Shown: positions 46,093-59,007 of the stretch, piece after piece
How the letters are laid out: the number at the start of each line of letters is the position of its first letter
Position numbering within the stretch: the stretch's first letter is position 1
Source: Thamnidium elegans
Lineage: Eukaryota > Mucoromycota > Mucoromycetes > Mucorales > Mucoraceae
Direction: 5' to 3'
Length of the DNA stretch: 64,000 nucleotides
Assembly (NCBI GenBank): GCA_025201345.1
Contig: JAIXMG010000022.1
Coordinates: forward strand, 124,001-188,000
The notes under the pieces: model-generated
Told to the model about the DNA's origin: nothing
The model's input: the letters and a program-made list of their open reading frames with translations, nothing else
The model's database searches: none
Made by a program: the position numbers and the translations under genes

Positions 46093-46258
46093 AGGGGAGG
46101 ACTTCAAATTAAAGGAATAATTTATTATCCAATATTTCAAGCGTTATTCAAAACCTATTAAGTTGTAACTGAATACTCTTTAAGCGAAATTCAATTATAG
46201 TTGATATATGTACAAATTAAGTCTTTTTTTTTTTAATGCAAAAAATTATAAAAGATAG

Positions 46259-49200
46259 TTATGCGCTAGCTGAAGAAGTTCGTTTCAATAGAGAAGCAAT
46301 CATATTTTCAAGTCTACATAAAGAAAAGTTAGTTTTTACACATAAAAAAAAATATGACAACACTTCTGTAATATACCTTTCTGCACGCTCCCTAGATTCT
46401 TTTGCTTCGTTTTGTACAAGTCGAGTCAACATTTCTACATCTCTTTCCAATTGAGCGTTCTTCTTTTGATAGGATTTCCTTTCCTCTGTTTCTTTTGCTA
46501 ACGAAGACTCCAGTGCATTAAAGTGTGATTGTATTTTGGTATGAGCCAGTGTCTTTTCATGAATTTCTCCTTTATACTGTATCATTTCCTTTTGTAAAAT
46601 GGCATGTTGTGTATCTATTTCCCTATTTTTTCTTTTCTCAATCTATATATAAAATAAAGAAAGGAGTTGGTTAGTACACTATATATTTAAGCATACAAAA
46701 AAAAAAAGACAAACCTCTATCAGTTCTTCTAGATCTGTAATTTTATCATTCTTTACTTGTAGTTCTTGAACATGCTGTACTTCTTTATCCTGTATCTCCG
46801 CCCAAAGTTTATGGTTTTCAGCATCTCTCGAATCCAGCTCGGCTTGTAATTCATCAGATACAGTTTTATCATTTTCTAGGAACTGAATCTTTTCCTGCAA
46901 CTCGTTATTTTCTTTACAAAGTTCATCGCATTGAACCATCAACGACTCATTCTCCTCACACTCTTCTTGAATATCCTTATGTATTTTTGATAACATCACT
47001 GCTTGTTCTTCACTAAACTGTTTCGTCAAGCTTAATTCTGTCTCTGTACGCTCTAATTTTTCATTTGTTTCCTTCAACTGTTGTTCCAACAGTTTGTACT
47101 TTTGCTCCCAATCATCACGTTCTCCTACTACCACACTATACGACTGTTTCGCCTTATTTAATTCAATACGTTGCGCCGAGATTGTTTCTTCGTGTGTCTC
47201 CAAGATCTTCAACTGACCCTGGTTCTCCGCCGAAAGTTCCTGCAACTGTTCTTGCGACGCTGCCAGTACCTGCTCCAAATCATCGATTTTTTTACGTTCC
47301 GCATCTTCAGTACCAAACGTATACTGAAGCTCCTTTCTACGATGATACACCTTCCATAACCTACACTGCATCATATTGATATATATCCTACTATTTCTCT
47401 GAATTGTACGAATCAATTGATCTTGCGACTGACGTTGCGTTACTTTTCTTTGTGCAATCAACCGTAAGCAAGCTGCTTGGATCTTGGTAGCGATCTCCGA
47501 TAATCGAATGTCTCTTTGTTCTTCCAAATCACCGAGGATACCCGCTTTAAAAAACACCTTTGTTCTACCAATTTGAAATTGATGTGCTTGTAGTCCAGGT
47601 ACGGACTGCAATAGCATTTGGCACGCTTTACGATGATCCCTTATGTTGGCAATTAAATCGGGTGCTAATAATTTGTATTGTTCACGGAATTGTTCAAATT
47701 GAAGTCGGTTAGGGAACCCTACGCGACAGATACGGATGCCTTCAAGTACACCGTTACATCGTAATTGATGTAAGACCAGTTGTGGTTGGATCTCACCCGG
47801 CCGCTTACGGTCGTTAGGGAGAATACAACGTACAAAATGCGGGTGCGTGTTTCGTAAAGTGCTCATAAGTACAGAGAGTTGTTGTTTATGCTTGTATCCT
47901 ACTGTATGGAAACTTCCGCCACCTTTACGAGTACGGTACAGCGATTTACGGATATCGGCTTGACGAATGGCGAGGGAAGCAGTAGGCGTTGCAGGAGTAG
48001 CATAATCCTTGAATAAAGTAGCAACATGGGCATTGGTAGATTCAGCAAACAGACGAGCTACATGTTCATTCAAAGGATCTTTACCACGTTCAATCCAACC
48101 TGCAGTAGAGTATTTCACTTCACCTGCGTAATGTTTCACTGAAAATCCTTCATTGTATTTATCTTGTTTGAATCTTGAATTGGAAATATTTTGCTCTGTG
48201 ATTTTGGATAAGAGACGTTCATCTGTTCCTTGAGTTACACATTCATCTTCTAAACAAGATAAAATACCGATAGGCTAATTTTTTTTTTTATAAAAAAAAA
48301 AAAATGTTAGTTACCAAAATAAAAACATTACAGCTATATATATTCTCTTTGCTTACATTTTTAATACTCTCAATTAAATTAATAGTAGGCTGTAAATCAT
48401 TTCGATAATCAAACGACTCGTCACAAAAGATATTTTCACGCTTATACTCTTTTTCTTCCAGCACAAACATGTTCTGGTTAAAGAAATCTTGTAATTTTTC
48501 GTTGGTATAATTGATACACAACTGTTCAAAGCTATTGATCTTGAAGATTTCAAATCCTGCAATATCCAACACACCAATAAACCGTTCACCTTCCGAGACA
48601 GACATACCTTCCATCGATTTAGGCCCATCAATCGCTGCATTCACGCGACTTACCAACTGCCCGAAATTTCTTTCATAAAGTACTTTAGAGAGTGCGTCCA
48701 GATTATCCTTGACTTGACTTGGTGATTTGGATTGACTAACCCATTCATTACCTGCTCTGATTTGGGGTTCCAGCAAGTGCTTTTTGAACAAGACAGGAGA
48801 CACACCAAGTATGTCACATGCACTTTCGTATCCGCTGATTTCTACTCTACTATAGTTGTTATTGACAATTGTGTTTCCCAAGTAAAGAACAGCAGCTATA
48901 ATTCGAAAGAATTCAATTTGCTCTTGTACAGAGATACTCATGATGTTCATAGACTGTACTAGTTTATTGTACTCGGCAGCATCGTCTACACCTTGAATTG
49001 TATGATTTGAGTTCTTTGTATAAGTGAAATCGGATGGACATTTTTGATCAATTTTTAACATGGCTACAACACACAAAACATTAGTTCCTGCCCATACACA
49101 CACACACCCTATCTTCCTTTTTTTTTACCTTTCATTTCGGGATCTGCATTTAACAATTGATAAAAAATATGATAATTTCTTTCTTCCAAAGTCTGAGTAT

Positions 49201-50260
49201 GTACACGCGAAGTCTCCAATAGATACCAATCAATAAACGCACCACGAATATCACCATTTCGATTAAACGCAATTCGAATAAACTTACCAAACCGAGACGA
49301 ATTATTATTCCGGATTGTTTGCGCGTTACCAAAGGATTCCAAAATTGGGTTTGCTTGCAAGATTTGTTCTTCAAGTTTAGTCTTTTGTGTATAATCAGGA
49401 CCAAATCCGTTACTACCGTTAGCAGCAATCGATGCCAAGTATTGGATTACTATTTTAGTGTTTTCTGTCTTTCCCGCACCAGATTCACCACTGATATATA
49501 TATATATATATATATTACTTAGCTTTTATTTTTTGTTAACAAAAAAATTAAAAAAAATAAAAAACTTACGTAATGAGAATAGATTGATTTTCTTTATCAT
49601 GAAGCATATCGTAAAATGCATGATCAGCAATAGCGTAGATATGAGGAGGAGCTTCTCCTCTTCTCTTCTTTCGATAATGACGAATGATCTCAGTAGAATA
49701 AATAGGTAAATAACGGTACGGATTTACAGCTACCAAAAACAAACCAGAGTAAGTCTGCAGTAATAATAAAAAAAAAAGTATTAGCCCACAGGTACAATTT
49801 TTTAGACTGTTTATGGTACTTGCATAAATATCATTTTTTTGGTATCTTTGAGTCAAATTATGAACAACAGCTGGTTCATGCATATATAGTAATTCTGCCA
49901 TATCTTCTACATGATCAAATTTAGGCGGGTTCATCATGTACACTTTATTTTTTGCCACTTGTTCCTCCTATATAAAAAAATAAGTAAACAAAAAAAGGCA
50001 CTTTACAAATAATACTTTACTTTAGATCCATCTTCATGTTCAACCAATACAATATCTTCATTCACTTCAGAAACAACACGTACTCTTGTAAATGGCTGCG
50101 GCGACGACTCTTTTTCATGCTCTATCCAAGCTAATTTCTGTAAATTAAATCCAGCATCATTGATAGTTTCATACGATCGAGGTTTATGATAGACTTCGAT
50201 ACCATGGCTGTGATACATTCCTGCATTAAGTTTATCTTGTTCTGGTGGTGGTGGTGTCAT
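46259..50260 (-). CDS. class II (conventional) myosin heavy chain with short rod
   Basis: Actin motor for cytokinesis. The start ATG at 50260 leads to an SH3-like N-terminal domain ([10 protein letters not shown]). Exons include 50260-50021, 49967-49824, 49753 onward, then blocks ending near 49130, 49060-48360, 48250 and 48139-46705, 46643-46377 and 46313-46259. Motor motifs are [43 protein letters not shown] (across the exon joint near 49490-49570), [10 protein letters not shown] (switch I), LDIAGFE (switch II) and FVRCILPN with RLQFEQF in the converter. An IQ region ([15 protein letters not shown]) is followed by coiled coil. The tail is only about 330 residues, far shorter than the usual 1,000 or so, giving a protein of about 1,150 residues. 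The intron at 49823-49754 uses a GC donor (GCAAGT). Confidence 0.85.
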
Positions 50261-50987
50261 TGTTATTATTATTAGTAATAAAAGAAAAGAAAGAGTAAAT
50301 ATACTTCAAAAGTTAAATAAATGTCTTTTTTGTTTTTTTGTTTTTGTTATTTTAGTCCAGATTCGGTTAAAAAAAACAAAAGACTCAATATGGTAATTTC
50401 AGTTTTAAAAAAAGGTCTGTGTTACATGCACTGTTGTAATATGTTCCCCCCTCTCCTTTTTGTTATTGTATTGGTGCCTGTGCTTTTTATTGTTGTAAAA
50501 TGGGGTTCATTCAGATATTGTATGTATTCTGCATTCATAAAAAGATATGCCTTAATGAATAAAAGACAACAACAACAACAAAAAATGTTCAATGCATTTA
50601 CTGTATTTTATTTTTTATATATTCTCTTTTTCCTAGTTAAAAAAAAAGTCTTAGTGACATGCAATTGTACACGGAACAGTATAAACACTTACTATTTACT
50701 AATAGTACTGTTTATGCAAGAGAAGAAGGTATACTATAGGTACCTTTTTTTTATTAGTACTCTTTCTATTATCCTACTATACAAAATTGTCTCTCTTTTC
50801 AAGCAAAACAGTACAATAAAGAAAATACTTATATTCGGAGTTTGGTAGCCAAAGCGCTCAAAAGACTTGACAAATCGTGAATGCAACTGGTGTGACTGAA
50901 TAACTGAACCCCCGCCTATTGATTTTTTCATGTGAAAAAAAGCACCCTTTCCCCACACTCTGTTGTTTCTCTCTCTCTTTTCATACA
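50261..50987. other. divergent promoter region of myosin and PEX3 genes
   Basis: About 730 bp between the two starts. It contains a 175-codon plus-strand open frame (50321-50848) made mostly of F, L, I, Y and K from AT-rich DNA. I regard that as non-coding (see rejected items). Confidence 0.55.
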
Positions 50988-52778
50988 ATGACAATTTATA
51001 CATCGGTTAAAGATTACGTTAAAAGACACCGTAATGGATTATTAATTTCCGCTACAATTGCAGGTGGTAGTTACTTTGCAGGCAAATATGCTACATCTAA
51101 AATAAGAAGTATTCAGGAGAAAGCAACTACTGATAGATTAGCAAAAGAAAAGTAAGGGGGGGGGGTGAGACTAAAGAAAAATAACTTTATATTTATCCTC
51201 GTTATATATATATAGTCTTAAGCGTCGTTTCCAACAAAACCAAAACGATTGTGTCTTTACAGTTTTGTCACTTTTACCTACTTTAGGCGATCAAATCTTG
51301 CACCAAATGAATATTGAAGAAGGATGGGCTAAACTTCAAGAAACCAGAAAGTTGGAAAAGATTGAGGCAAAGTTAAGAAAGGAACGTGAGGTTGCTGCTT
51401 TATTAAAGGAAGAGCAAGACGCTTTAAATCAATTAAAGGATACCACCAGCGAATCTGTTGTTATGGTTGAGCATGAATCAAGTGAAGATAAATCAGATAA
51501 GCCAGAAGAGGATAATAAGCAAGAGGAGGGTAACAATTCGTTGAAACCTGTCGAGAAACCTGTCGAGGAACCTGCCGAAAAACCCGTCGAGAAACCTGCC
51601 GAGAAACCTGCCGAAATTGAATCTAGTGTTGGTAGTTTGTCTACTTCTTTTATTGCAGAAGAAAATGTTCCTCTTCCTGCTGGTATCTTGAGTAAAAAAG
51701 AAAAGAATCTTCTTTGGGATGAAATCAAGACAATGAGTTAGTTGTTTATATATACACCCTTTTATTTTTCGTATTACTGATTCATTCTTGGTTATTTAGG
51801 TTTCACTCGCACTTTTACTTCCATTTACTCTGTTACATTATTGACAATACTCACTCATATTCAATTAAATCTTTTGGGTAGATTTACTTATATTTGGTCT
51901 GTATCTGTTCTTAATAAGAGTGAACCTACCATAAGATTACAACAAGAGGGTGCTGGGCCTGATATCGGCTTTTTAGATCCTCAAATCGAACGTATGTTCC
52001 TTAGTGCTAGTTGGTGGATTCTTCATCGTGGATGGAAGAAGATTGCTGCTAGAGTACAAGAAGCAGTTGATGAAATTGTCTCCAGGTAATTGATATATAC
52101 AAACATAATTATTTCAATTATTAATAGCCCGATGAATTAGTGTGCCTATCAAGGGATTCTTGAATTATCAAGATGCAGAACAACTCATCGCTAAGCTTAG
52201 ACGACGCATTGAATACGACGCCGATAACAAGCCTATCAGTTACCGATCATTCATGTTACCCGATACCGAAGAAGAAGAATTAGAGTTTATTCGTGGAGCA
52301 GGATTTGATGAAGAATACCCTACAGAAAAAACGTCGACTATTTCGCTCCGTCAATTATTAGACGAGACAAAGGACTTTATTGATAGCCCTGATTTCTCTC
52401 AAGTGTTATCATCTTGTTTGGATGAAGTGTTTGCTATCTTTGATCATCACGCATTTGCAAAAACTTTATTACCTAATCATGAACCTATGGGCTCTAGTAT
52501 CAAAGAAATATCACATGCCGAAGCATTAGATTTGGAGCAGGAAAAGAAGGTCATTCTTGCTAATCTTTTACCTACTATTAGTCGACAAGCACATTTAATC
52601 ATCGCTGGTAACGAGTATCTTAATGTAAGTTTACACACACAAAAAAAATGTTCCTGGTTTTTTTTTTTTCATATACTTATTTACTTTTTTTATATAGGCG
52701 TTTGCATATATCAAAGAACTTCAAGCCTTTTCTGCTTTAATTTATACTCAGTATGGTGATGAGACAAGTAAAGCTTAA
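50988..52778 (+). CDS. PEX3: peroxin-3, peroxisomal membrane biogenesis factor
   Basis: Membrane receptor that docks PEX19 and inserts peroxisomal membrane proteins. Exons are 50988-51151, 51216-51736, 51800-52085, 52141-52624 and 52698-52778. The N-terminus (YVKRHRNGLLISATIAGGSY) supplies the basic-plus-hydrophobic anchor. Then come FQQNQNDCVFTVLSLLPTLG, the family hallmark, and the helical bundle with LTHIQLNLLGRFTYIWSVS, ASWWILHRGW and the C-terminal LKEL-like end (YIKELQAFSALIYTQYG). Residues about 150-210 form a long insertion not typical of PEX3: an acidic stretch, then imperfect repeats of E-K-P-V/A-E (51548-51615). All domains are present and in frame. Confidence 0.93.
51548..51615 (+). 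repeat. in-frame (E-K-P-V/A-E) repeats inside PEX3
   Basis: Imperfect 12- and 24-nt repeats of CC(T/C)GTCGAGAAACCTGCC type encode EKPVEEPAEKPVEKPAEKP. They lie in the loop between the first helix bundle segment and the core fold. Confidence 0.75.
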
Positions 52779-53715
52779 TTCTGTAATATTAAAATATTTT
52801 ATTTATACCGAATTATCTTTTCTTTTTCTTTTTTTTATGTCTCACTTTATTTATACTGTTTGGCATTTTTTGACAAAAAATACGATATTTGTGTTGCTCT
52901 CCACTCCCTTTTTTTAAAAAAAAAAAAATAGAAAAGAGGAACGGTAAAAATTCTAGATGCCTCTGTGCTAGTGCTACACTAATAATGATGAGTAAAGATA
53001 GCAAAGAAAGAAAGAAAAAAATAGTGGTCATACAACCATTAGACTACTTTTTTTTTTTTTTACTGTGTATTAACATGACCCCCATGTTGGTAAACAAAAC
53101 GTATTATGTTGCAACGTGCAAAAAGAGATAACGTAATAACGCGAAAAAAAAAAGCATACAAAAATAGTTGAACCCCGTACTTAAATTACACGTTTTTTAC
53201 CGTAATCAATTAGTAAGAATTACAAGTATGAAGGACGGGCTCTGTATGATTTCTTCTGTACGATTCAGTTTTTTCATCGTAGTACAACTAGTAGCTTAAA
53301 TGGAACTGTTGTCAATTGGCATGGATTCACCCATTTTAGTCTCCAAAATGTACTTGTGTGACCGATGGTATCACCCTTTAGGTAGGCTTATAATACATGT
53401 ATACATTTGAGCAACATGAGGGAGGAGGTTCCAACAGTATGGTTCCAACAACACGGTTTCCAATAGCATGGTACGGTTAAGGTAAGAAAAACTCGAACTT
53501 AAATGTATTTTTTATCGTGTTTTTTTTAAAAAAAGATCTTTTTCGAATTGTGTACAACCCATATGTTTTATTTTGTTCTAAAGGTGTAACCTTTTTATTT
53601 GACAAGCCGTGACTGGGGTTCAACTCGGTATTTAATATCCCTTTTTGTTTACCATATTAGATCAGTATTCCTTTTTTCCTTTTTGTTGTTATCTTTTTTT
53701 TTTTTTTAAAGTATT
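52779..53715. other. spacer between PEX3 and the CINP-like gene
   Basis: About 940 bp. Two open frames at 52813-53131 are A/T-run-driven. At 53430-53473 there are three imperfect tandem copies of GGTTCCAACARTAY. The downstream part presumably holds the promoter of the next gene. Confidence 0.45.
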
Positions 53716-54348
53716 ATGGAATCTATCTCATTTACAACATTCAAAACTTGGTGAGTTTTTTTTAAAAAAAAATATATATATATATTTCAGCGTGAACGAG
53801 CAATACTGATCTATATATCTTTAAGTCTAGATACTTGGAGCAAATATAACGAAAAGGGTGTACAGTGTCTAAGTACTCAAACATTAGGTAGTCCATCAAC
53901 CGAATTAGATGACATTGTAAACAACTGTAAGCTACCTGTCTCTTTTTTTTCCCTTGCATGGTACACTAACAGCTTAATATATAGTGAAGCAAGTGCTGGA
54001 CACTATGTTTGAAGAGTACGTACAAGTAGTGACCGAATTAGGTTTAGAAGAAGTGATACAAAACGATGATAATGATAATATACCGAAGGAATTAAACTAT
54101 ATGAGAAATTGTGTTGATATGTATGACCAAGAGTATATGGTTAAGGTTAGCATTTAAAAAAAAAAAATACGCGTTGTCACTATGTTTTTTTAATCATAGT
54201 TTTTTACGTGTGTGTGTAGGAGTGTATAAGAGGAATAGTTTCCGGTGAAGGATTTGCAACCCGACAACATTTATCAGGTTCTATTGCGTTATGGAAATCT
54301 GAATCCTATCTCGATGATGAATTACAAGAAGAAATAAAGAAGCTTTAA
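53716..54348 (+). CDS. small protein resembling CINP (CDK2-interacting protein)
   Basis: Exons are 53716-53750, about 53841-53926, 53985-54145 and 54220-54348, giving about 136 residues. Recognition rests on the C-terminus. MRNCVDMYDQEYMVKECIRG then LSGSIALWKSESYLDDEL has the pattern of the CINP end (L-x-x-M-Y-x-x-E-L-x-x-K..., then L-S-x-x-x-x-x-W-x-x-x-x-Y). The N-terminus FKTW/KYNEKGVQ loosely matches the W-x-x-L-N-x-x-G block. The exon 1 donor (GTGAGT at 53751) fits only an acceptor at CTTGGAG, giving CKYNEKG; a frame with TWSKYNEKG is attractive but has no AG at the right phase. Animal CINP acts in genome maintenance and in ribosome maturation with SPATA5-type AAA ATPases. The family call is tentative. 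Confidence 0.42.
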
Positions 54349-54970
54349 ATAAGTTTATCATTTTTTTTATTTTATTTTTTTGAAGACGTCTTTTGTTCTA
54401 CCAATTTAAAATAAATTTGCAGATTCCTGGTATCTTTTTTACTTATTTATTTATTTTTTTGGAAAAAAAGTTAGTAAAGACGTATTAGCATATTTGTCTA
54501 CCGAGACAGTAAGACTTCTGAAATCAGTAAAACTAAGCTTGTTATTTCTAACAGCCATTCTACACATTTTCTCTCTTAAGTTACATGATGAATATGTATG
54601 TAGTCTTGAGCGGGGAAAATAGCTACGGGCATATTTGTTAAAGAACGGGTGAAGAAAGAAAACCCGCCGCTAAAGGTGAGGCGCACCTACGCTAATTAAA
54701 TTCATTATTTTTTTATAATCCAAGTAAATCATGCAAATGGTCGTTCTGGAGCAAATACACGTTTATTTTTGAGTAAAAGAAATGTGACACATTACCTTTT
54801 ATTTAGGTCTTTCAAAATGGACTTTCCTATGATACGGTGGTGTCTGCACAAATGGATATTGTACACATATTAGAAGATACTTGCTTATATATGAATTAAT
54901 TAATAAAAAATAAAGACAAGGGATGCAAAAAAAAAAAAAAAAAAAAAAAAGAATCTATTTCATCGTAAGT
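54349..54970. other. spacer downstream of the CINP-like gene
   Basis: About 620 bp, convergent between two genes, with a long A-run at 54927-54950. A phrase CTATGATACGGTGGTGT at about 54829 recurs as CTATGATATGGTGGTGT at about 27627, so a dispersed repeat fragment may be present. Nothing else was recognised. Confidence 0.4.
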
Positions 54971-54971
54971 T

Positions 54972-56018
<1,047 letters not shown>

Positions 56019-56636
56019 TTTTTAATTGAAAAAGCTTAGAAATAAAAAGAGTAACTATGGAGATTATAGACATTTATATATGTCCTCGGTTGATATGATA
56101 TCATAAAATGGTCACAGAGAATATGAGAGAGAGAGAGGGGGGGGGGGAGGTCCATAAAAAAAATCAATAAATCTCAGACTCTGACGAAGCTCTCTTCTTT
56201 GTTATACAAAAAGTGCTTTGCGCTAGTCAATAAAAAAATTGCATTTCCCCGATTGGGTTATATGTAGATATTGTAATGAATCTCGTCGCCCTTGCCGTTT
56301 CATGTGTAATCAGAGCGCATGTTATTGAAAGCATTCGCCGAGAAAAAAAAAAAAAAAAAAAAGTCTATTATTGGAATAATAACACGCTTGGCTACAAATA
56401 TGATTGAACGTTTCCAAAGGGCGGGGGGTTTTTTTTTTCTATTTCTTACAAGTCGAACGTCAGTTCCACAAGCTGCTCGAATTTTTCATTTGACCATCTT
56501 GTTAACGCATGTGCCGAGCTCGACGCGGAGGCAGGCGAGCGGACCGAGGCGACGGAAAATGTAGTCAGTTAAATCTTTCACCACGAGGGGGACCAACGAT
56601 TATTGTAAGAATATTACAGTCGGGCGGAGCACATTT

Positions 56637-56672
<36 letters not shown>

Positions 56673-57177
56673 GGTTTCTTACGCATAGTGGCCGTTCCAA
56701 GACGAACTGTATCTCTTTTGTATGGACATAGAAGAAAACAAAGTGTATATTGAGCTCGAGTTGTAACCAGGTGTGATTTTCTCCCGTCTTATCTAGTTGT
56801 AGAGAACCTGTCTCTGAAAAGAGGAAAGTTTAATATATGAAGGAATATTTCTTTTCGGTAGCTTTTATTAGCTTTAAAAAACACGGAAAAGGTGATAATA
56901 TAGGGTCTGTTAAATTAAAATATAGTAAAGTCTACTCACACCTTAGTATTTCTCGTTTTTTTTTTCTTTGTAGTATGGAGTTTATAAAGTAAATTAAAAA
57001 CAAAACAAACTTGGAATCCGACCAATAAATACCCGCGAAGGCAGTGGGTTACACTTTTTTATTGAGAACTTAAATATTACCATTTTTTTTTTTTTTTTGT
57101 ATGCAACATGTTATATAACATTTGGTAAGATCAACAATATAGATTGAAATCAAAATACTTAAAAAATATAAAACAGT
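56019..57177. other. divergent region between cytidylyltransferase and PIG-A genes
   Basis: About 1.16 kb. It contains GA and G runs (56130-56151), a T-run at 56640-56668 and a GC-richer patch at 56500-56610 without a convincing reading frame. It presumably carries both promoters. Confidence 0.5.
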
Positions 57178-58844
57178 ATGGTGTCCGATTTTTTCTACCC
57201 TAATATGGGTGGAGTCGAATCTCATTTATACGAATTGTCTCAACGATTGATTCAAAGAGGTCATAAGGTAAAAAGGTACCCGTAACAAAGGAGGACATGT
57301 CAAAAAAAAAAAGAAGAAGAAACATCGTTAAAAAAAAAAAACGTTTTTAGGTCATTATAGTGACTCATGCTTACGGCAACAGAAAAGGTGTTCGGTACCT
57401 GACAAACGGTCTTAAAGTATACTATGTATGTGCACAAGTTATTTATTCTGAAGCAACTTTACCTTCATTTTATGGATTCTTTCCCATCTTTCGACACATT
57501 TTAATTCGTGAATCGATACAAATTGTTCATGGACATGGTGCGTTCTCTGCACTTTGTCATGAAGGTATTTTGCATAGCAAAACTATGGGTTTAAAAGCTG
57601 TGTTTACAGATCACTCCTTGTTTGGGTTTGCTGACGCTTCTTCAATTTTGACAAATAAGTTGTTAAAGTTTACCTTGAGTGATATTGATCATGTTATTTG
57701 TGTATCTCATACCAGGTAAGAAAAAAAAAATACATACAACCCTTCTTGTGATCTAATGTGTTTTCTTTTTCAATAGTAAAGAAAATACAGTGTTAAGAGC
57801 AGCGTTATCCCCGAGAAATGTATCAGTTATACCCAACGCAGTAGTAGCATCTCAATTTTTACCCGACCCAACCGTTCCTGATCCAAACTGGATAACCATT
57901 GTAGTGATTAGTAGATTGGTATACAGAAAAGGAGTTGATCTGTTGGTAGCAATTATACCGCGTATTTGTGAATCCTACAAACATGTTCGATTTATTATTG
58001 GTGGTGACGGACCTAAAAGAATCGATTTGGAACAAATGAGAGAAAAACATTTGTTACACGATAGAGTCGAATTATTAGGGCCCATTAAACATCATGAAGT
58101 ACGCAATGTACTGGTACAAGGAAACATTTTTTTAAACACCAGTTTGACCGAAGCTTTTTGTATCGCCATTGTCGAAGCTGCTTGTGCTGGGTAAAGGGTG
58201 TACAAAAATAGGGGCTGTACGTGTACATAACTAATTATAACTCAAATGTAGATTGTTTGTTGTAAGTACAAAGATTGGAGGCGTTCCGGAAGTTTTACCA
58301 AGCCATATGATTCACTATGCTAGTCCCGAGGAAGACGGTAATAGACCCCCCTCCCTTTTTTTTTTGGGTTTTTAAAAAACAAACAAATTGACTTTTTATT
58401 TATTGATTGAAATTTTTGTTTATAGATCTTGTGATTGCTGTATCCAAAGCAATCCATACGTTCAAGTTTGGACATATTGATCCTAGTCAATTTAACGATC
58501 AATTAAAAGAAATGTATAACTGGTCCAATGTCGCTGAGCGTACAGAGAAAGTATACGCTTCTATTCAACAAACCAAGAACTCGCCATTAATAGAAAGGCT
58601 ACGTAGATATTATGGCTGCGGTGTGTACGCGGGTAAAGTGTTTTGTATGATTGTTGCATTGGATTATTTAATTTGGAAGTTATTGGAATGGTTATTTCCG
58701 GATGATTCTATTGAAAAGGCTATTGTTTTCCCGTATCAAAGATATCGAAAATATTTTCAAGAGAATCAAGAGGCTCCTGCAACATATAGTATGAGCCACG
58801 TTGGAAATTCTGTAATAGAAGAAGAAGAGGAGTATGACGAATAA
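57178..58844 (+). CDS. PIGA: GPI anchor synthesis GlcNAc-transferase catalytic subunit
   Basis: GT4-family enzyme transferring GlcNAc from UDP-GlcNAc to phosphatidylinositol at the ER, the first step of GPI-anchor synthesis. Exons are 57178-57267, 57351-57715, 57777-58190, 58252-58337 and 58426-58844. The start matches the conserved N-terminus ([16 protein letters not shown]). Diagnostic blocks are [43 protein letters not shown] equivalent across intron 2, [53 protein letters not shown] (the E-x7-E motif) and [15 protein letters not shown] hydrophobic segment near the C-terminus ([20 protein letters not shown]) is the single membrane anchor. The tail ends in an acidic run, EEEEEYDE. All catalytic regions are intact. 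Confidence 0.96.
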
Positions 58845-59007
58845 AATAGATTATCCGATGTAGTACGTTTCCTTTAAAAAAAAAAATCAGATTGAGGCAC
58901 AGCATGTTACACGCACTTAGTTCATTAATCCGTACGGCAAAGATATAAAAGGAAATATAAAAAATAAGGAAGTGACAAATGACCCTGTTTTTTATTTATA
59001 ATAATTA

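Noticed and set aside
50321..50848. 175-codon plus-strand open frame between myosin and PEX3
   Set aside because: It consists mostly of F, L, I, Y, V and K from AT-rich DNA, with homopolymer-derived K and Q runs, overlaps both promoters, and shows no domain or regular membrane-helix pattern.
52142..52759. Separate gene starting MPIKGFLNYQDAEQL
   Set aside because: It is the fourth exon of PEX3, joined in phase through acceptor 52140 and donor 52625; not an independent gene.
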